From Calliopsis andreniformis (Eukaryota > Arthropoda > Insecta > Hymenoptera > Andrenidae): a stretch of 64,000 bases of DNA. Below are positions 1 through 12,941 of this stretch, one piece after another. The stretch lies in assembly GCF_051401765.1 (NCBI RefSeq), contig NW_027480506.1, forward strand, positions 1,612,001 to 1,676,000, in the 5' to 3' direction. Made by a program: the position numbers and the translations under genes. Position 1 is the stretch's first letter, and each line of letters begins with the position of its first letter. The notes beneath the pieces were generated by a model. The model did no database searches. It was not told the DNA's origin and was given only the letters and a program-made list of their open reading frames with translations.

Positions 1-80
1 TGAGGATAGAAGAATGAGGAATGAGGATTGAGGATTGAGGATTGAGGATTGAAGAAAGAGTGTTGAGGATTGAAGATTGA

Positions 81-1950
81 GGATTGGGGATTGAGGATTG
101 AGGATTGAGGATTGAAGATTGAGGATGAGGGCTGAGGGTTGAGGATTGCGGTTTGAGGACTGAGGGCTGAGGATTGAGGATTGAGGATTGAGGATGAGGG
201 CTGAGGGTTGAGGATTGAGGATTGAGAATTGAGGATTGAGGATTGAGGACTGAAGATTGAGGATTGGGTGTTGAGGATTGAATAATGAGGATTGAGGCTT
301 GCGGATTGAGGATTGAGGATTGAAGAAAGAGTATTGAGGATTGAAGGTTGAGGATTGATAATTGAGGATTGAGTATTGAGGATTGAAGGTTGAGGATTGG
401 GGATTGAGGATTGAGGATTGAGGATTGAAGATTGAGGATGTGGGCTGAGGGTTGAGGATTGAGGTTTGAGGACTGAGGGCTGAGGATTGAGGATTGAGGA
501 TTGAGAATTGAGGATTGAGGATTGAGGATTGAGGATTGTGAATGAGGGCTCAGGGTTGAGGATTGAGGTTTGAGTATAGATCCCTGAGAATTCAGGATAT
601 TCTATTGAGTATTGGGAATTGAGGATTGATGGTTGAGTATTGAGGATTGAGGATTGAGGATTGAGGATTGAGTATTGAAGATTGAGGATTGATGATTGAG
701 GATTGAGGATTGAGGATTGTGAATGAGGGCTCAGGGTTGAGGATTGAGGTTTGAGTATAGATCCCTCAGACTTCAGGATATTCTATTGAGTATTGAGAAT
801 TGAGGATTGATGGTTGAGTATTGAGGATTGAGGATTGAGGATTTAGGATTGACGATTGAGTATTCAGGATTGAGGTTTGAGGATTGAGGATTGAGGATTG
901 AGGATTGAGGATTGAGTATTGAGTATTGAAGATTGAGAATTGGGGACTGAGGATTGAAGGTTGAGGGTTGAGGATTGAGTATTGAGGATTGAGGATTGAG
1001 GATTGAAGATTCAGTATTGGGGATTGAAGATTGAGAATTGAGGATTGAGGATTGAGCATTGAGGACTGAGTGTTGAGGGTTGAGTGATGAGTATTGATGA
1101 TTGTGGATAGAGGTTTGAAGATTGCAGATTGAGTATTGAGTATTGAAAACTGTGAATTGAGGATATTCTATTGAGGATTGAGGATTGACAACTGATTGTT
1201 GATGACTGAGGGCTGAAGATTGAGGATTCAGGAATGCGGATTCAGAATTGAGGTTCGAGGACTGAGGATTGAGGATTGAAGATTGAGTATTGAGGATTGA
1301 AGATTCAGGATTGAGGATTGAGGATTGAGGATTGACTATGAGGGCTGAGGGTTGAGGATTGAGGTTTGAGGACTGAGGACTGAGGATTGAGGATTGAGAA
1401 TTGAGGATTGAGGATTGAGGATTGAAGATTGAGGATTGGGTATTGAGGATTGAAGAATGAGGATTGAGGATTGAGGATTGTGGATTGAGGATTGAGGATT
1501 GAGGATTGAGGATTGAAGATTGAGTATTGGGGATTAAAGATTGAGAATTGAGGATTGAGGCTTGATGATTGAGGATTTAAGATTGAGGATTGGGGACTGA
1601 GTGTTGAGGGTTGAGTGATGAGAATTGATGTTTGTGGATAGAGATTTGAAGATTGCAGGTTGTGGTATTGAGTATTGAAAGGTGTGAATTGATGATATTC
1701 TATTGAGGATTGAGGATTCAGGATTGAAGATTGAGGATTGGGGACTGAGTGTTGAGGGTTGCGTGATGAGAATTGATGTTTGTGGATAGATATTTGAAGA
1801 TTGCAGACTGAGTATTGCGTATTGAAAACTCTGAACTGAGGATATTCTATTGAGGATTGAGGATTGACAACTGATTGTTGAGGACTGAGTGCTGACGATT
1901 GAGGATTCAGGATTGAGGATTCAGGATTGTGGTTTGAGGACTGAGGATTG
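81..1950 (+). repeat. Early block, copy 1 of a 4,173-bp-offset duplication
   Basis: This block matches 4254-6122. The offset is 4,173 bp from about 81 to 1660, then 4,172 bp because of a one-base insertion in copy 1 near 1663. Shared markers are the ATGAGG unit near 124, two B modules (575 and 756 versus 4741 and 4929), the A module at 1175/5336, and a pair of A modules at 1691/1843 versus 5868/6014. The second of that pair carries the rare heptads ACTCTGA and GCGTATT. The first 255 bases also match 3010-3264. Several base differences separate the copies, so this is older than the 12,557-bp duplication. Confidence 0.8.
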
Positions 1951-3241
1951 AGGATTGAGTATTGAGGATTGAGGATTGTTGATTGAAGATTCAGTATTGA
2001 GGATTGAAGATTGAGAATTGAGGATTGAGGATTGAGCATTGAGGACTGAGTGTTGAGGTTTGAGTGATGAGAATTGATGAATGTGGATAGTGGTTTGAAG
2101 ATTGCAGATTGAGTATTGAGTATTGAAAACTGCGAACTGAGGATATTCTATTGAGGATTGAGGATTGAAAACTGATTGTTGATGACTGAGGGCTGAAGAT
2201 TGAGGATTCAGGAATGCTGATTCAGAATTGAGGTTCGAGGACTGAGGATTGAGGATTGAGGATTGAGAATTGAGGATTGAGGATTGAGGATTGAAGATTG
2301 AGGATTGGGTATTGAGGATTGAAGAATGAGGATTGAGGATTGAGGATTGAGGATTGAGGATTGAGGATTGAGGATTGAAGAAAGAGTATTGAGGATTGAA
2401 GATTGAGAATTGGGGATTGAGGATTGAGGATTGAGGATTGAAGATTGAGGATGAGGGCTGAGGGTTGAGGATTGAGGTTTGAGGGCTGAGGGCTGAGGAT
2501 TGAGGATTGAGAGTTGAGGATTGAGGATTGAGGATTGAGGATTGTGAATGAGGGCTCAGGGTTGAGGATTGAGGTTTGAGTATAGAATCCTGAGAATTAA
2601 TGTTTTCTATTGAGTATTGAGAATTGAGGATTGATGGTTGAGTATTGAGGATTGAGGATTGGGGAATTGAGGATTGAGCATTGAGGATTGAGGATTGAGG
2701 ATTGAGGATTGAGGATTGTGAATCAGGGCTCAGGGCTGAGGATTGAGGTTTGAGTATAGAATCCTGAGAATTCAGGATATTCTATTGAGTATTGAGAATT
2801 GAGGATTGATGGTTGAGTAGTGAGGATTGAGGATTGAGGATTGAGGATTGAGTATTGAAGATTGAGGATTGATGATTGAGGATTGAGGATAGAGGATTGA
2901 GGATTGAGCATTGAGAATTGAAGATTGAGTATTCAGGATTGAGGATTGAGGATTGAGGATTGAGGATTGAGGATTGAGTATTGAGGATTGAAGATTGAGG
3001 ATTGAGAATTGAAGATTCAGTATTCAGGAATGAGGATTGAGGATTGAGGATTGAGGATTGAAGAAAGAGTGTTGAGGATTGAAGATTGAGGATTGGGGAT
3101 TGAGGATTGAGGATTGAGGACTGAAGATTGAGGATGAGGGCTGAGGGTTGAGGATTGCGGTTTGAGGACTGAGGGCTGAGGATTGAGGATTGAGGATGAG
3201 GGCTGAGGGTTGAGGATTGAGGATTGAGAATTGAGGATTGA
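1945..3241 (+). repeat. 1,297-bp tandem duplication, copy 1
   Basis: The segment repeats at 3242 to about 4250 at a constant offset of 1,297 bp, checked at 1981, 2041, 2581, 2761 and 2921. It holds one A module (2143) and two B modules (2581 and 2755). The B module at 2581 is degenerate: ATATTCT is shortened to TTTTCT and the hairpin arm is lost. An 8-bp unit near 2669 (GGGG followed by AATTGAGG) is also present in copy 2 near 3959, so these lesions predate the duplication. Unit edges are good to about 20 bp. Confidence 0.82.
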
Positions 3242-4250
3242 GGATTGAGGATTGAGTATTGAGGATTGAGGATTGTTGATTGAAGATTCAGTATTGAGGA
3301 TTGAAGATTGAGAATTGAGGATTGAGGATTGAGCATTGAGGACTGAGTGTTGAGGTTTGAGTGATGAGAATTGATGAATGTGGATAGTGGTTTGAAGATT
3401 GCAGATTGAGTATTGAGTATTGAAAACTGCGAACTGAGGATATTCTATTGAGGATTGAGGATTGAAAACTGATTGTTGATGACTGAGGGCTGAAGATTGA
3501 GGATTCAGGAATGCGGATTCAGAATTGAGGTTCGAGGACTGAGGATTGAGGATTGAGGATTGAGAATTGAGGATTGAGGATTGAGGATTGAAGATTGAGG
3601 ATTGGGTATTGAGGATTGAAGAATGAGGATTGAGGATTGAGGATTGAGGATTGAGGATTGAGGATTGAGGATTGAAGAAAGAGTATTGAGGATTGAAGAT
3701 TGAGAATTGGGGATTGAGGATTGAGGATTGAGGATTGAAGATTGAGGATGAGGGCTGAGGGTTGAGGATTGAAGTTTGAGGACTGAGGGCTGAGGATTGA
3801 GGATTGAGAGTTGAGGATTGAGGATTGAGGATTGAGGATTGTGAATGAGGGCTCAGGGTTGAGGATTGAGGTTTGAGTATAGAATCCTGAGAATTAAGGT
3901 TTTCTATTGAGTATTGAGAATTGAGGATTGATGGTTGAGTATTGAGGATTGAGGATTGGGGAATTGAGGATTGAGCATTGAGGATTGAGGATTGAGGATT
4001 GAGGATTGAGGATTGTGAATCAGGGCTCAGGGCTGAGGATTGAGGTTTGAGTATAGAATCCTGAGAAGTCAGGATATTCTATTGAGTATTGAGAATTGAG
4101 GATTGATGGTTGAGTAGTGAGGATTGAGGATTGAGGATTGAGGATTGAGTATTGAAGATTGAGGATTGATGATTGAGGATTGAGGATTGAGGATTGAGGA
4201 TTGAGGATTGAGAATTGAAGATTGAGTATTCAGGATTGAGGATTGAGGAT
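3242..4250 (+). repeat. 1,297-bp tandem duplication, copy 2 (partial)
   Basis: This is the second copy, cut short at about 4250, where the sequence switches to material matching base 81 onward. Differences from copy 1 include AGAAGTC for AGAATTC near 4061, which removes the EcoRI site of that B module, and AAGG for AATG in the degenerate B module at 3878. Confidence 0.8.
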
Positions 4251-4253
4251 TGA

Positions 4254-6122
4254 GGATTGGGGATTGAGGATTGAGGATTGAGGACTGAAGATTGAGGATG
4301 AGGGCTGAGGGTTGAGGATTGCGGTTTGAGGACTGAGGGCTGAGGATTGAGGATTGAGGATTGAGAATGAGGGCTGAGGGTTGAGGATTGAGGATTGAGA
4401 ATTGAGGATTGAGGATTGAGGACTGAAGATTGAGTATTGGGTGTTGAGGATTGAATAATGAGGATTGAGGCTGGCGGATTGAGGATTGAGGATTGAAGAA
4501 AGAGTATTGAGGATTGAAGGTTGAGGATTGAGGATTGAGGATTGAGTATTGAGGATTGAAGGTTGAGGATTGGGGATTGAGGATTGAGGATTGAGGATTG
4601 AAGATAGAGGATGTGGGCTGAGGGTTGAGGATTGAGGTTTGAGGACTGAGGGCTGAGGATTGAGGATTGAGAATTGAGGATTGAGGATTGAGGATTGAGG
4701 ATTGTGAATGAGGGCTCAGGGTTGAGGATTGAGGTTTGAGTATAGATCCCTGAGAATTCAGGATATTCTATTGAGTATTGAGAATTGAGGATTGATGGTT
4801 GAGTATTGAGGATTGAGGATTGAGGATTGAGGATTGAGGATTGAGTATTGAAGATTGAGGATTGATGATTGAGGATTGAGGATTGAGGATTGTGAATGAG
4901 GGCTCAGGGTTGAGGATTGAGGTTTGAGTATAGATCCCTGAGAATTCAGGATATTCTATTGAGTATTGAGAATTGAGGATTGATGGTTGAGTATTGAGGA
5001 TTGAGGATTGAGGATTTAGGATTGAAGATTGAGTATTCAGGATTGAGGATTGAGGATTGAGGATTGAGGATTGAGGATTGAGGATTGAGTATTGAGTATT
5101 GAAGATTGAGAATTGGGGACTGAGGATTGAAGGTTGAGGATTGAGGATTGAGTATTGAGGATTGAGGATTGAGGATTGAAGATTCAGTATTGAGGATTGA
5201 TGATTGAGAATTGAGGATTGAGGATTGAGCATTGAGGACTGAGTGTTGAGGGTTGAGTGATGAGAATTGATGATTGTGGATAGAGGTTTGAAGATTGCAG
5301 ATTGAGTATTGAGTATTGAAAACTGTGAATTGAGGATATTCTATTGAGGATTGAGGATTGACAACTGATTGTTGATGACTGAGGGCTGAAGATTGAGGAT
5401 TCAGGAATGCGGATTCAGAATTGAGGTCGCAGGACTGAGGATTGAGGATTGAAGATTGAGTATTGAGGATTGAAGATTCAGGATTGAGGATTGAGGATTG
5501 AGGATTGACTATGAGGGCTGAGGGTTGAGGATTGAGGTTTGAGGACTGAGGACTGAGGATTGAGGATTGAGAATTGAGGATTGAGGATTGAGGATTGAAG
5601 ATTGAGGATTGGGTATTGAGGATTGAAGAATGAGGATTGAGGATTGAGGATTGTGGATTGAGGATTGAGGATTGAGGATTGAGGATTGAAGATTGAGTAT
5701 TGGGGATTAAAGATTGAGAATTGAGGATTGAGGCTTGATGATTGAGGATTTAAGATTGAGGATTGGGGACTGAGTGTTGAGGGTTGAGTGATGAGAATTG
5801 ATGTTTGTGGATAGAGATTTGAAGATTGCAGGTTGAGTATTGAGTATTGAAAGGTGTGAATTGATGATATTCTATTGAGGATTGAGGATTCAGGATTGAA
5901 GATTGAGGATTGGGGACTGAGTGTTGAGGGTTGCGTGATGAGAATTGATGTTTGTGGATAGATATTTGAAGATTGCAGACTGAGTATTGCGTATTGAAAA
6001 CTCTGAACTGAGGATATTCTATTGAGGATTGAGGATTGACAACTGATTGTTGAGGACTGAGTGCTGAAGATTGAGGATTCAGGATTGAGGATTCAGGATT
6101 GTGGTTTGAGGACTGAGGATTG
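4254..6122 (+). repeat. Early block, copy 2 of the 4,173-bp-offset duplication
   Basis: This is the partner of 81-1950. Its last part (from 5935) also lies inside the first copy of the 12,557-bp unit. About 700 bp of it, 5440-6140, recurs again near 10935-11635, including the A-module pair with the ACTCTGA variant (11366/11512). That variant pair thus has versions near 1.7, 5.9 and 11.4 kb, plus duplicated versions at 18.57 and 23.9-24.1 kb. Confidence 0.78.
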
Positions 6123-6916
6123 AGGATTGAGGATTGAGGTTTGAGGATTGAGGATTGAAGATTGAGGATTGAGTATTGAGGATTGAACATTGAGGTTCGA
6201 GGATTGAGGATTGGGGATTGAGGATTGAGGATTGAAGATTGAAAATTGATGATTGAATGTTGAGGATTGAGGATTGAGGGCTGTGGATTCAGGACGAGGA
6301 CTGAGGGCTGAGTATTGATGTTTGAGGTCTGAGGATTGAGGATTGAGGATTGAGAATTGAGTATTGAGGATTGAGGATTGAAGATAGAGGATTGGGTATT
6401 GATGATTGAAGAATGAGGATTGAGGATTGAGGATTGAGGATTGAGGATTGAAGAAAGAGTATTGAGGATTGAAGATTGAGGATTGGGGATTGAGGATTGA
6501 GGATTGAGGATTGAAGATTGAGGATGAGGGCTGAGGGTTGACGATTGAGGTTTGAGGACTGAGGGCTGAGGATTGAGGATTGAGAGTTGAGGATTGAGGA
6601 TTGAGGATTGAGGATTGTGAATTGTGAATGAGGGCTCAGGGATGAGGACTGAGGTTTGAGTATAGAATCCTGAGAATTAAGGATATTCTATTGAGTATTG
6701 AGAACTGAGGATTGATGGTTGAGTATCGAGGATTGAGGATTGGGGATTGAGGATTGGGAATTGAGGATTGAGGATTGAGGATTGAGGATTGTGAATGAGG
6801 GCTCAGGGCTGAGGATTGAGGTTTGAGTATAGAATCCTGAGAATTCATGATATTCTATTGAGTATTGAGAATTGAGGATTGATGGTTGAGTATTGAGGAT
6901 TGAGGATTGAGGATTG

Positions 6917-9220
6917 AGGATTGAAGATTGAGTATTCAGGATTGAGGATTGAGGATTGAGGATTGAGGATTGAGGATTGAGTATTGAGGATTGAAGATTG
7001 AGGATTGGGGACTGAGTGTTGAAGGTTGAGGATTGAGGATTGAGTATTGAGGATTGAGGATTCAGGATTGAAGATTCAGTATTGAGGATTGAAGATAGAG
7101 GATTGAGGATTGAGTATTGAGCATTGAGGACTGAGTGTTGATGGTTGCGTGATGAGAATTGATGATTGTGGATAGAAGTTTGAAGATTGCAGATTGAGTA
7201 TTGAGTATTGAAAACTGTGAATTGAGGATATTCTATTGAGGATTGAGGATTGACAACTGATTGTTGATGACTGAGGGATGAAGATTGAGGATTCAGGAAT
7301 GCGGATTCAGAATTGAGGTTCGCGGACTGGGGATTGAGGATTGAGGATTGAGAATTGAGGTTTGAGGATTGAGGATTGAGGATTGAAGATTGGGTATTCA
7401 GGATTGAGGATTGAGGATTGAGGATTGAGGATTGAGGGTTGAGGATTGAGAATTGAGGATTGAGGATTGAAGATTGAGCATTGAGGATTGAAGTTTGAGG
7501 ATTGAGGATTGAGGATTGAGGATTGAGGATTGAAGATTGAGGATGAGGGCTGAGGGTTGAGGATTGAGGTTTGAGGACTGAGGACTGAGAGTTGAGGATT
7601 GAGAATTGAGGATTGAGGATTGACGATTGAAGATTGAGGATTGGGTATTGAGGATTGAAGAATGAGGATTGAGGATTGAGGATTGAGGATTGAGGATTGA
7701 AGATTGAGTATTGAGGATTGAAGAAAGAGTATTGAGGATTGAAGATTGAGGATTGGGGATTGAGGATTTAGGATTGAGGATTGAAGATTGCGGATGAGGT
7801 CTGAGGGTTGAGGATTGAGGTTTGAGGACTGAGGGCTGAGGATTGAGGATAGAGAATTGAGGATTGAGGATTGAGGATTGAGGATTGTGAATGAGGGCTC
7901 AGGGTTGAGGATTGAGGTTTGAGTATAGAATCCTGAGAATTCAGGATATTATATTGAGTATTGAGAATTGAGGATTGATGTTTGAGTATTGAGGATTGAG
8001 GATTGAGGATTGAGGATTGAGTATTGAAGATTGAGGATTGATGATTGAGGATTGAGGATTGAGGATTGAGTATTGAGGATTGAGGATTGAAGATTGAGTA
8101 TTCAGGATTGAGGGTTGAGGATTTAGGATTGAGGATTGAGGATTGAGTATTGAGGATTGAAGGTTGAGGATTGGGGACTGAGGATTGAAGATTGAGGATT
8201 GAGGATTGAGTATTGAGGATTGAGGATTGTTGATTGAAGATTCAGTACTGATGATTGAAGATTGAGAATTGAGGATTGAGGATTGAGCATTGAGGACTGA
8301 GTGTTGAGGTTTGAGTGATGAGAATTGATGAATGTGGATAGTGGTTTGAAGATTGCAGATTGAGTATTGAGTATTGAAAACTGCGAACTGAGGATATTCT
8401 ATTGAGGATTGAGGATTGAAAACTGATTGTTGATGACTGAGGGCTGAAGATTGAGGATTCAGGAATGCGGATTCAGAATTGAGGTTCGAGGACTGAGGAT
8501 TGAGGATTGAGGATTGAGAATTGAGGATTGAGGATTGAGGATTGAAGATTGAGGATTGGGTATTGAGGATTGAAGAATGAGGATTGAGGATTGAGGATTG
8601 AGGATTGAGGATTGAGGATTGACTATGAGGGCTGAGGGTTGAGGATTGAGGTTTGAGGACTGAGGACTGAGGATTGAGGATTGAGAATTGAGGATTGAGG
8701 ATTGAGGATTGAAGATTGAGGATTGGGTATTGAGGATTGAAGAATGAGGATTGAGGATTGAGGATTGAGGATTGAGGATTGAAGATTGAGGATTGAGGAT
8801 TGAGTGTTGTGGATTGAGGACGAGGACTGAGGGCTGAGTATTGATGTTTGAGGTCTGAGGATTGAGGATTGAGGATTGAGAATTGAGGATTGAGGATTGA
8901 GGATTGAAGATTGAGGATTGGGTATTGAGGATTGAACAATGAGGATTGAGGTTTGAGGATTGAGGATTGAAGATTGAGGATTGAGGATTGAGGATTGAGG
9001 GTTGAGGATTGAGGATTGAGGATTGAGGATTGAAGAATGAGGATTGAGGATTGAGGATTGAGGATTGAGGATTGAAGATTGAGGATTGAGGATTGAGTGT
9101 TGTGGATTGAGGACGAGGACTGAGGGCTGAGTATTGATGTTTGAGGTCTGAGGATTGAGGATTGAGGACTGATGATTGAGGATTGAGGATTGAGGATTGA
9201 GGATTGAGGATTGAGGATTG
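6917..9220 (+). repeat. Nested 2,304-bp duplication, first part (copy 1 of large unit)
   Basis: The first 1.27 kb of this segment (6917 to about 8186) recurs at 9221-10490 with offset 2,304 bp, and 2,297 bp at the very start because one heptad differs. Anchors are the GCGTGATG variant A module (7147/9451) and the B module with ATATTAT in place of ATATTCT (7924/10228). The equivalent in copy 2 of the large unit is 19474-21777. Confidence 0.82.
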
Positions 9221-10490
9221 AAGATTGAGTATTCAGGATTGAGGATTGAGGATTGAGGATTGAGGATTGAGGATTGAGGATTGAGTATTGAGGATTGAAG
9301 ATTGAGGATTGGGGACTGAGTGTTGAAGGTTGAGGATTGAGGATTGAGTATTGAGGATTGAGGATTCAGGATTGAAGATTCAGTATTGAGGATTGAAGAT
9401 AGAGGATTGAGGATTGAGTATTGAGCATTGAGGACTGAGTGTTGATGGTTGCGTGATGAGAATTGATGATTGTGGATAGAAGTTTGAAGATTGCAGATTG
9501 AGTATTGAGTATTGAAAACTGTGAATTGAGGATATTCTATTGAGGATTGAGGATTGACAACTGATTGTTGATGACTGAGGGATGAAGATTGAGGATTCAG
9601 GAATGCGGATTCAGAATTGAGGTTCGCGGACTGGGGATTGAGGATTGAGGATTGAGAATTGAGGTTTGAGGATTGAGGATTGAGGATTGAAGATTGGGTA
9701 TTCAGGATTGAGGATTGAGGATTGAGGATTGAGGATTGAGGGTTGAGGATTGAGAATTGAGGATTGAGGATTGAAGATTGAGCAATGAGGATTGAAGTTT
9801 GAGGATTGAGGATTGAGGATTGAGGATTGAGGATTGAAGATTGAGGATGAGGGCTGAGGGTTGAGGATTGAGGTTTGAGGACTGAGGACTGAGGGTTGAG
9901 GATTGAGAATTGAGGATTGAGGATTGACGATTGAAGATTGAGGATTGGGTATTGAGGATTGAAGAATGAGGATTGAGGATTGAGGATTGAGGATTGAGGA
10001 TTGAAGATTGAGTATTGAGGATTGAAGAAAGAGTATTGAGGATTGAAGATTGAGGATTGGGGATTGAGGATTTAGGATTGAGGATTGAAGATTGAGGATG
10101 AGGTCTGAGGGTTGAGGATTGAGGTTTGAGGACTGAGGGCTGAGGATTGAGGATAGAGAATTGAGGATTGAGGATTGAGGATTGAGGATTGTGAATGAGG
10201 GCTCAGGGTTGAGGATTGAGGTTTGAGTATAGAATCCTGAGAATTCAGGATATTATATTGAGTATTGAGAATTGAGGATTGATGTTTGAGTATTGAGGAT
10301 TGAGGATTGAGGATTGAGGATTGAGTATTGAAGATTGAGGATTGATGATTGAGGATTGAGGATTGAGGATTGAGTATTGAGGATTGAGGATTGAAGATTG
10401 AGTATTCAGGATTGAGGGTTGAGGATTTAGGATTGAGTATTGAGGATTGAGTATTGAGGATTGAAGGTTGAGGATTGGGGACTGAGGATT
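9221..10490 (+). repeat. Nested 2,304-bp duplication, second part
   Basis: This matches 6917 to about 8186. Matching weakens after about 10440, where GTATT replaces GGATT, and ends near 10490. The ATATTAT change in its B module is shared with the first part, so it arose before this duplication. The equivalent in copy 2 of the large unit is 21778-23047. Confidence 0.8.
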
Positions 10491-12110
10491 GAGGATTGAG
10501 GATTGAGGATTGAGGATTGAGGATTGAGTATTGAGGATTGAAGATTGAGGATTGGGGACTGAGTGTTGAAGATTGAGGATTGAGGATTGAGTATTGAGGA
10601 TAGAGGATTCAGGATTGAAGATTCAGTATTGAGGATTGAAGATTGAGGATTGAGGATTGAGTATTGAGCATTGAGGACTGAGTGTTGAGGGTTGAGTGAT
10701 GAGAATTGATAATTGTGGATAGAAGTTTGAAGATTGCAGATTGAGTATTGAGTATTGAAAACTGTGAATTGAGGATATTCTATTGAGGATTGAGGATTGA
10801 CAACTGATTGTTGATGACTGAGGGATGAAGATTGAGGATTCAGGAATGCGGATTCAGAATTGAGGTTCGAGGACTGGGGATTGAGGGTTGAGGATTGAGA
10901 ATTGAGGTTTGAGGATTGAGGATTGAAGATTGAGGATTGGGTATTGAGGATTGAAGAATGAGGATTGAGGATTGAGGATTGAGGATTGAGGATTGAGGAT
11001 TGACTATGAGGGCTGAGGGTTGAGGATTGAGGTTTGAGGACTGAGGACTGAGGATTGAGGATTGAGAATTGAGGATTGAGGATTGAGGATTGAAGATTGA
11101 GGATTGGGTATTGAGGATTGAAGAATGAGGATTGAGGATTGAGGATTGTGGATTGAGGATTGAGGATTGAGGATTGAGGATTGAGGATTGAGTATTGGGG
11201 ATTAAAGATTGAGAATTGAGGATTGAGGCTTGATGATTGAGGATTTAAGATTGAGGATTGGGGACTGAGTGTTGAGGGTTGAGTGATGAGAATTGATGTT
11301 TGTGGATAGAGATTTGAAGATTGCAGGTTGAGTATTGAGTATTGAAAGGTGTGAATTGATGATATTCTATTGAGGATTGAGGATTCAGGATTGAAGATTG
11401 AGGATTGGGGACTGAGTGTTGAGGGTTGCGTGATGAGAATTGATGTTTGTGGATAGATATTTGAAGATTGCAGACTGAGTATTGCGTATTGAAAACTCTG
11501 AACTGAGGATATTCTATTGAGGATTGAGGATTGACAACTGATTGTTGAGGACTGAGTGCTGAAGATTGAGGATTCAGGATTGAGGATTCAGGATTGTGGT
11601 TTGAGGACTGAGCATTGAGGATTGAGGATTGAGGTTTGAGGATTCAGGATTGAAGATTGAGGATTGAGTATTGAGGATTGAACATTGAGGTTTGAGGATA
11701 GAAGATTCAGTTTTGAGGATTGAAGATTGAGAATTGAGGATTGAGGATTGAGCATTGAGGACTGAGTGTTGAGGTTTGAGTGATGAGAATTGATGATTGT
11801 GGATAGTGGTTTGAAGATTGCAGATTGAGTATTGAGTATTGAAAACTGCGAATTGAGGATATTCTATTGAGGATTGAGGATTGACAACTGATTGTTGATG
11901 ACTGAGGGCTGAAGATTGAGGATTCAGGAATGCGGATTCAGAATTGAGGTTCGAGGACTGAGGATTGAGGGTTGGGGATTGAGAATTGAGGATTGAGGAT
12001 TGAGGATTGAAGATTGAGGATTGGGTATTGAGGATTGAAGAATGAGGTTTGAGGATTGAGGATTGAGGATTGAGGATTGAGGATTGAAGATTGAGGATTG
12101 AGGATTGAGT

Positions 12111-12165
12111 GTTGTGGATTGAGGACGAGGACTGAGGGCTGAGTATTGATGTTTGAGGTCTGAGG
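12111..12165 (+). repeat. Module C, example copy (ACGAGG module)
   Basis: Module C is 55 bp: seven 7-bp units plus one 6-bp ACGAGG. Its units in order are GTTGTGG, ATTGAGG, ACGAGG, ACTGAGG, GCTGAGT, ATTGATG, TTTGAGG and TCTGAGG. Copies lie near 6294, 8819, 9112, 12125, 12417, 14825, 15914 and 17729, their duplicates 12,557 bp downstream, and then near 31303, 31856, 32469, 33746, 34363, 35927, 36222, 38641, 38880, 41036, 41329, 41931, 42539, 43828, 44447, 45576, 46866, 47480, 50144, 51131, 53335, 54320, 56522, 57508, 59788, 60805 and 63751. From about 31 kb many copies have TTTGAGT or GTTGAGT in place of GCTGAGT. I saw none before about 6.29 kb. Confidence 0.82.
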
Positions 12166-12738
12166 ATTGAGGATTGAGGATTGAGAATTGAGGATTGAGG
12201 ACTGAGGATTGAAGATTGAGGATTGGGTATTGAGGATTGAACACTGAGGATTGAGGTTTGAGGATTGAGGATTGACGATTGAGGATTGAGGATTGAGGAT
12301 TGAGGGTTGAGGATTGAGGATTGAGGATTGAGGATTGAAGAATGAGGATTGAGGATTGAGGATTGAGGATTGAGGATTGAAGATTGAGGATTGAGGATTG
12401 AGTGTTGTGGATTGAGGACGAGGACTGAGGGCTGAGTATTGATGTTTGAGGTCTGAGGATTGAGGATTGAGGATTGATGATTGAGGATTGAGGATTGAGG
12501 ATTGAGGATTGAGGATTGAGGATTGAGGATTGAAGATTGAGTATTCAGGATTGATGATTGAGGATTGAGGATTGAGGATTGAGGATTGAGTATTGAGGAT
12601 TGAAGATTGAGGATTGGGGACTGAGTGTTGAAGATTGAGGATTGAGGATTGAGTATTGAGGATTGAGGATTCAGGATTGAAGATTCAGTATTGAGGATTG
12701 AAGATTGAGGATTGAGGATTGAGTATTGAGCATTGAGG

Positions 12739-12941
12739 ACTGAGTGTTGAGGGTTGAGTGATGAGAATTGATGATTGTGGATAGAAGTTTGAAGATTGCA
12801 GATTGAGTATTGAGTATTGAAAACTGTGAATTGAGGATATTCTATTGAGGATTGAGGATTGACAACTGATTGTTGATGACTGAGGGATGAAGATTGAGGA
12901 TTCAGGAATGCGGATTCAGAATTGAGGTTCGAGGACTGGGG
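12739..12941 (+). repeat. Module A, example copy (29 diverged heptads)
   Basis: This copy shows the commonest higher-order module. It is 203 bp, exactly 29 heptads, all in register, but most carry fixed substitutions that recur from copy to copy. Diagnostic heptads in order include ACTGAGT, GATGAGA, ATTGCAG, ATTGAAA, ACTGTGA, ATATTCT, ATTGACA and ACTGATT. Approximate positions of the ATATTCT heptad in copies: 1175, 1691, 1843, 2143, 3440, 5336, 5868, 6014, 7230, 8394, 9533, 10779, 11366, 11512, 11863, 12837, 14569, 15658, 16747, 17250, 17566, 18571 (most repeated 12,557 bp downstream), 31126, 31673, 32827, 33286, 34593, 34967, 35853, 36635, 38201, 39881, 40784, 41749, 42895, 43363, 45330, 45948, 46392, 48433, 48803, 49971, 50437, 50956, 51623, 51991, 53160, 53624, 54146, 54809, 55178, 56350, 56818, 57338, 57693, 58058, 58438, 59612, 60528, 60989, 61369, 61830, 62208, 62578, 63472. 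In some copies it is ACATTCT or TCATTCT. Module ends are my choice; the flanks grade into plain repeat. Confidence 0.85.

Noticed and set aside
12739..12941. Module A as a transposon fragment or inserted foreign sequence.
   Set aside because: It divides exactly into 29 heptads in register with the surrounding array and has no terminal repeats or target duplication. It is diverged satellite.
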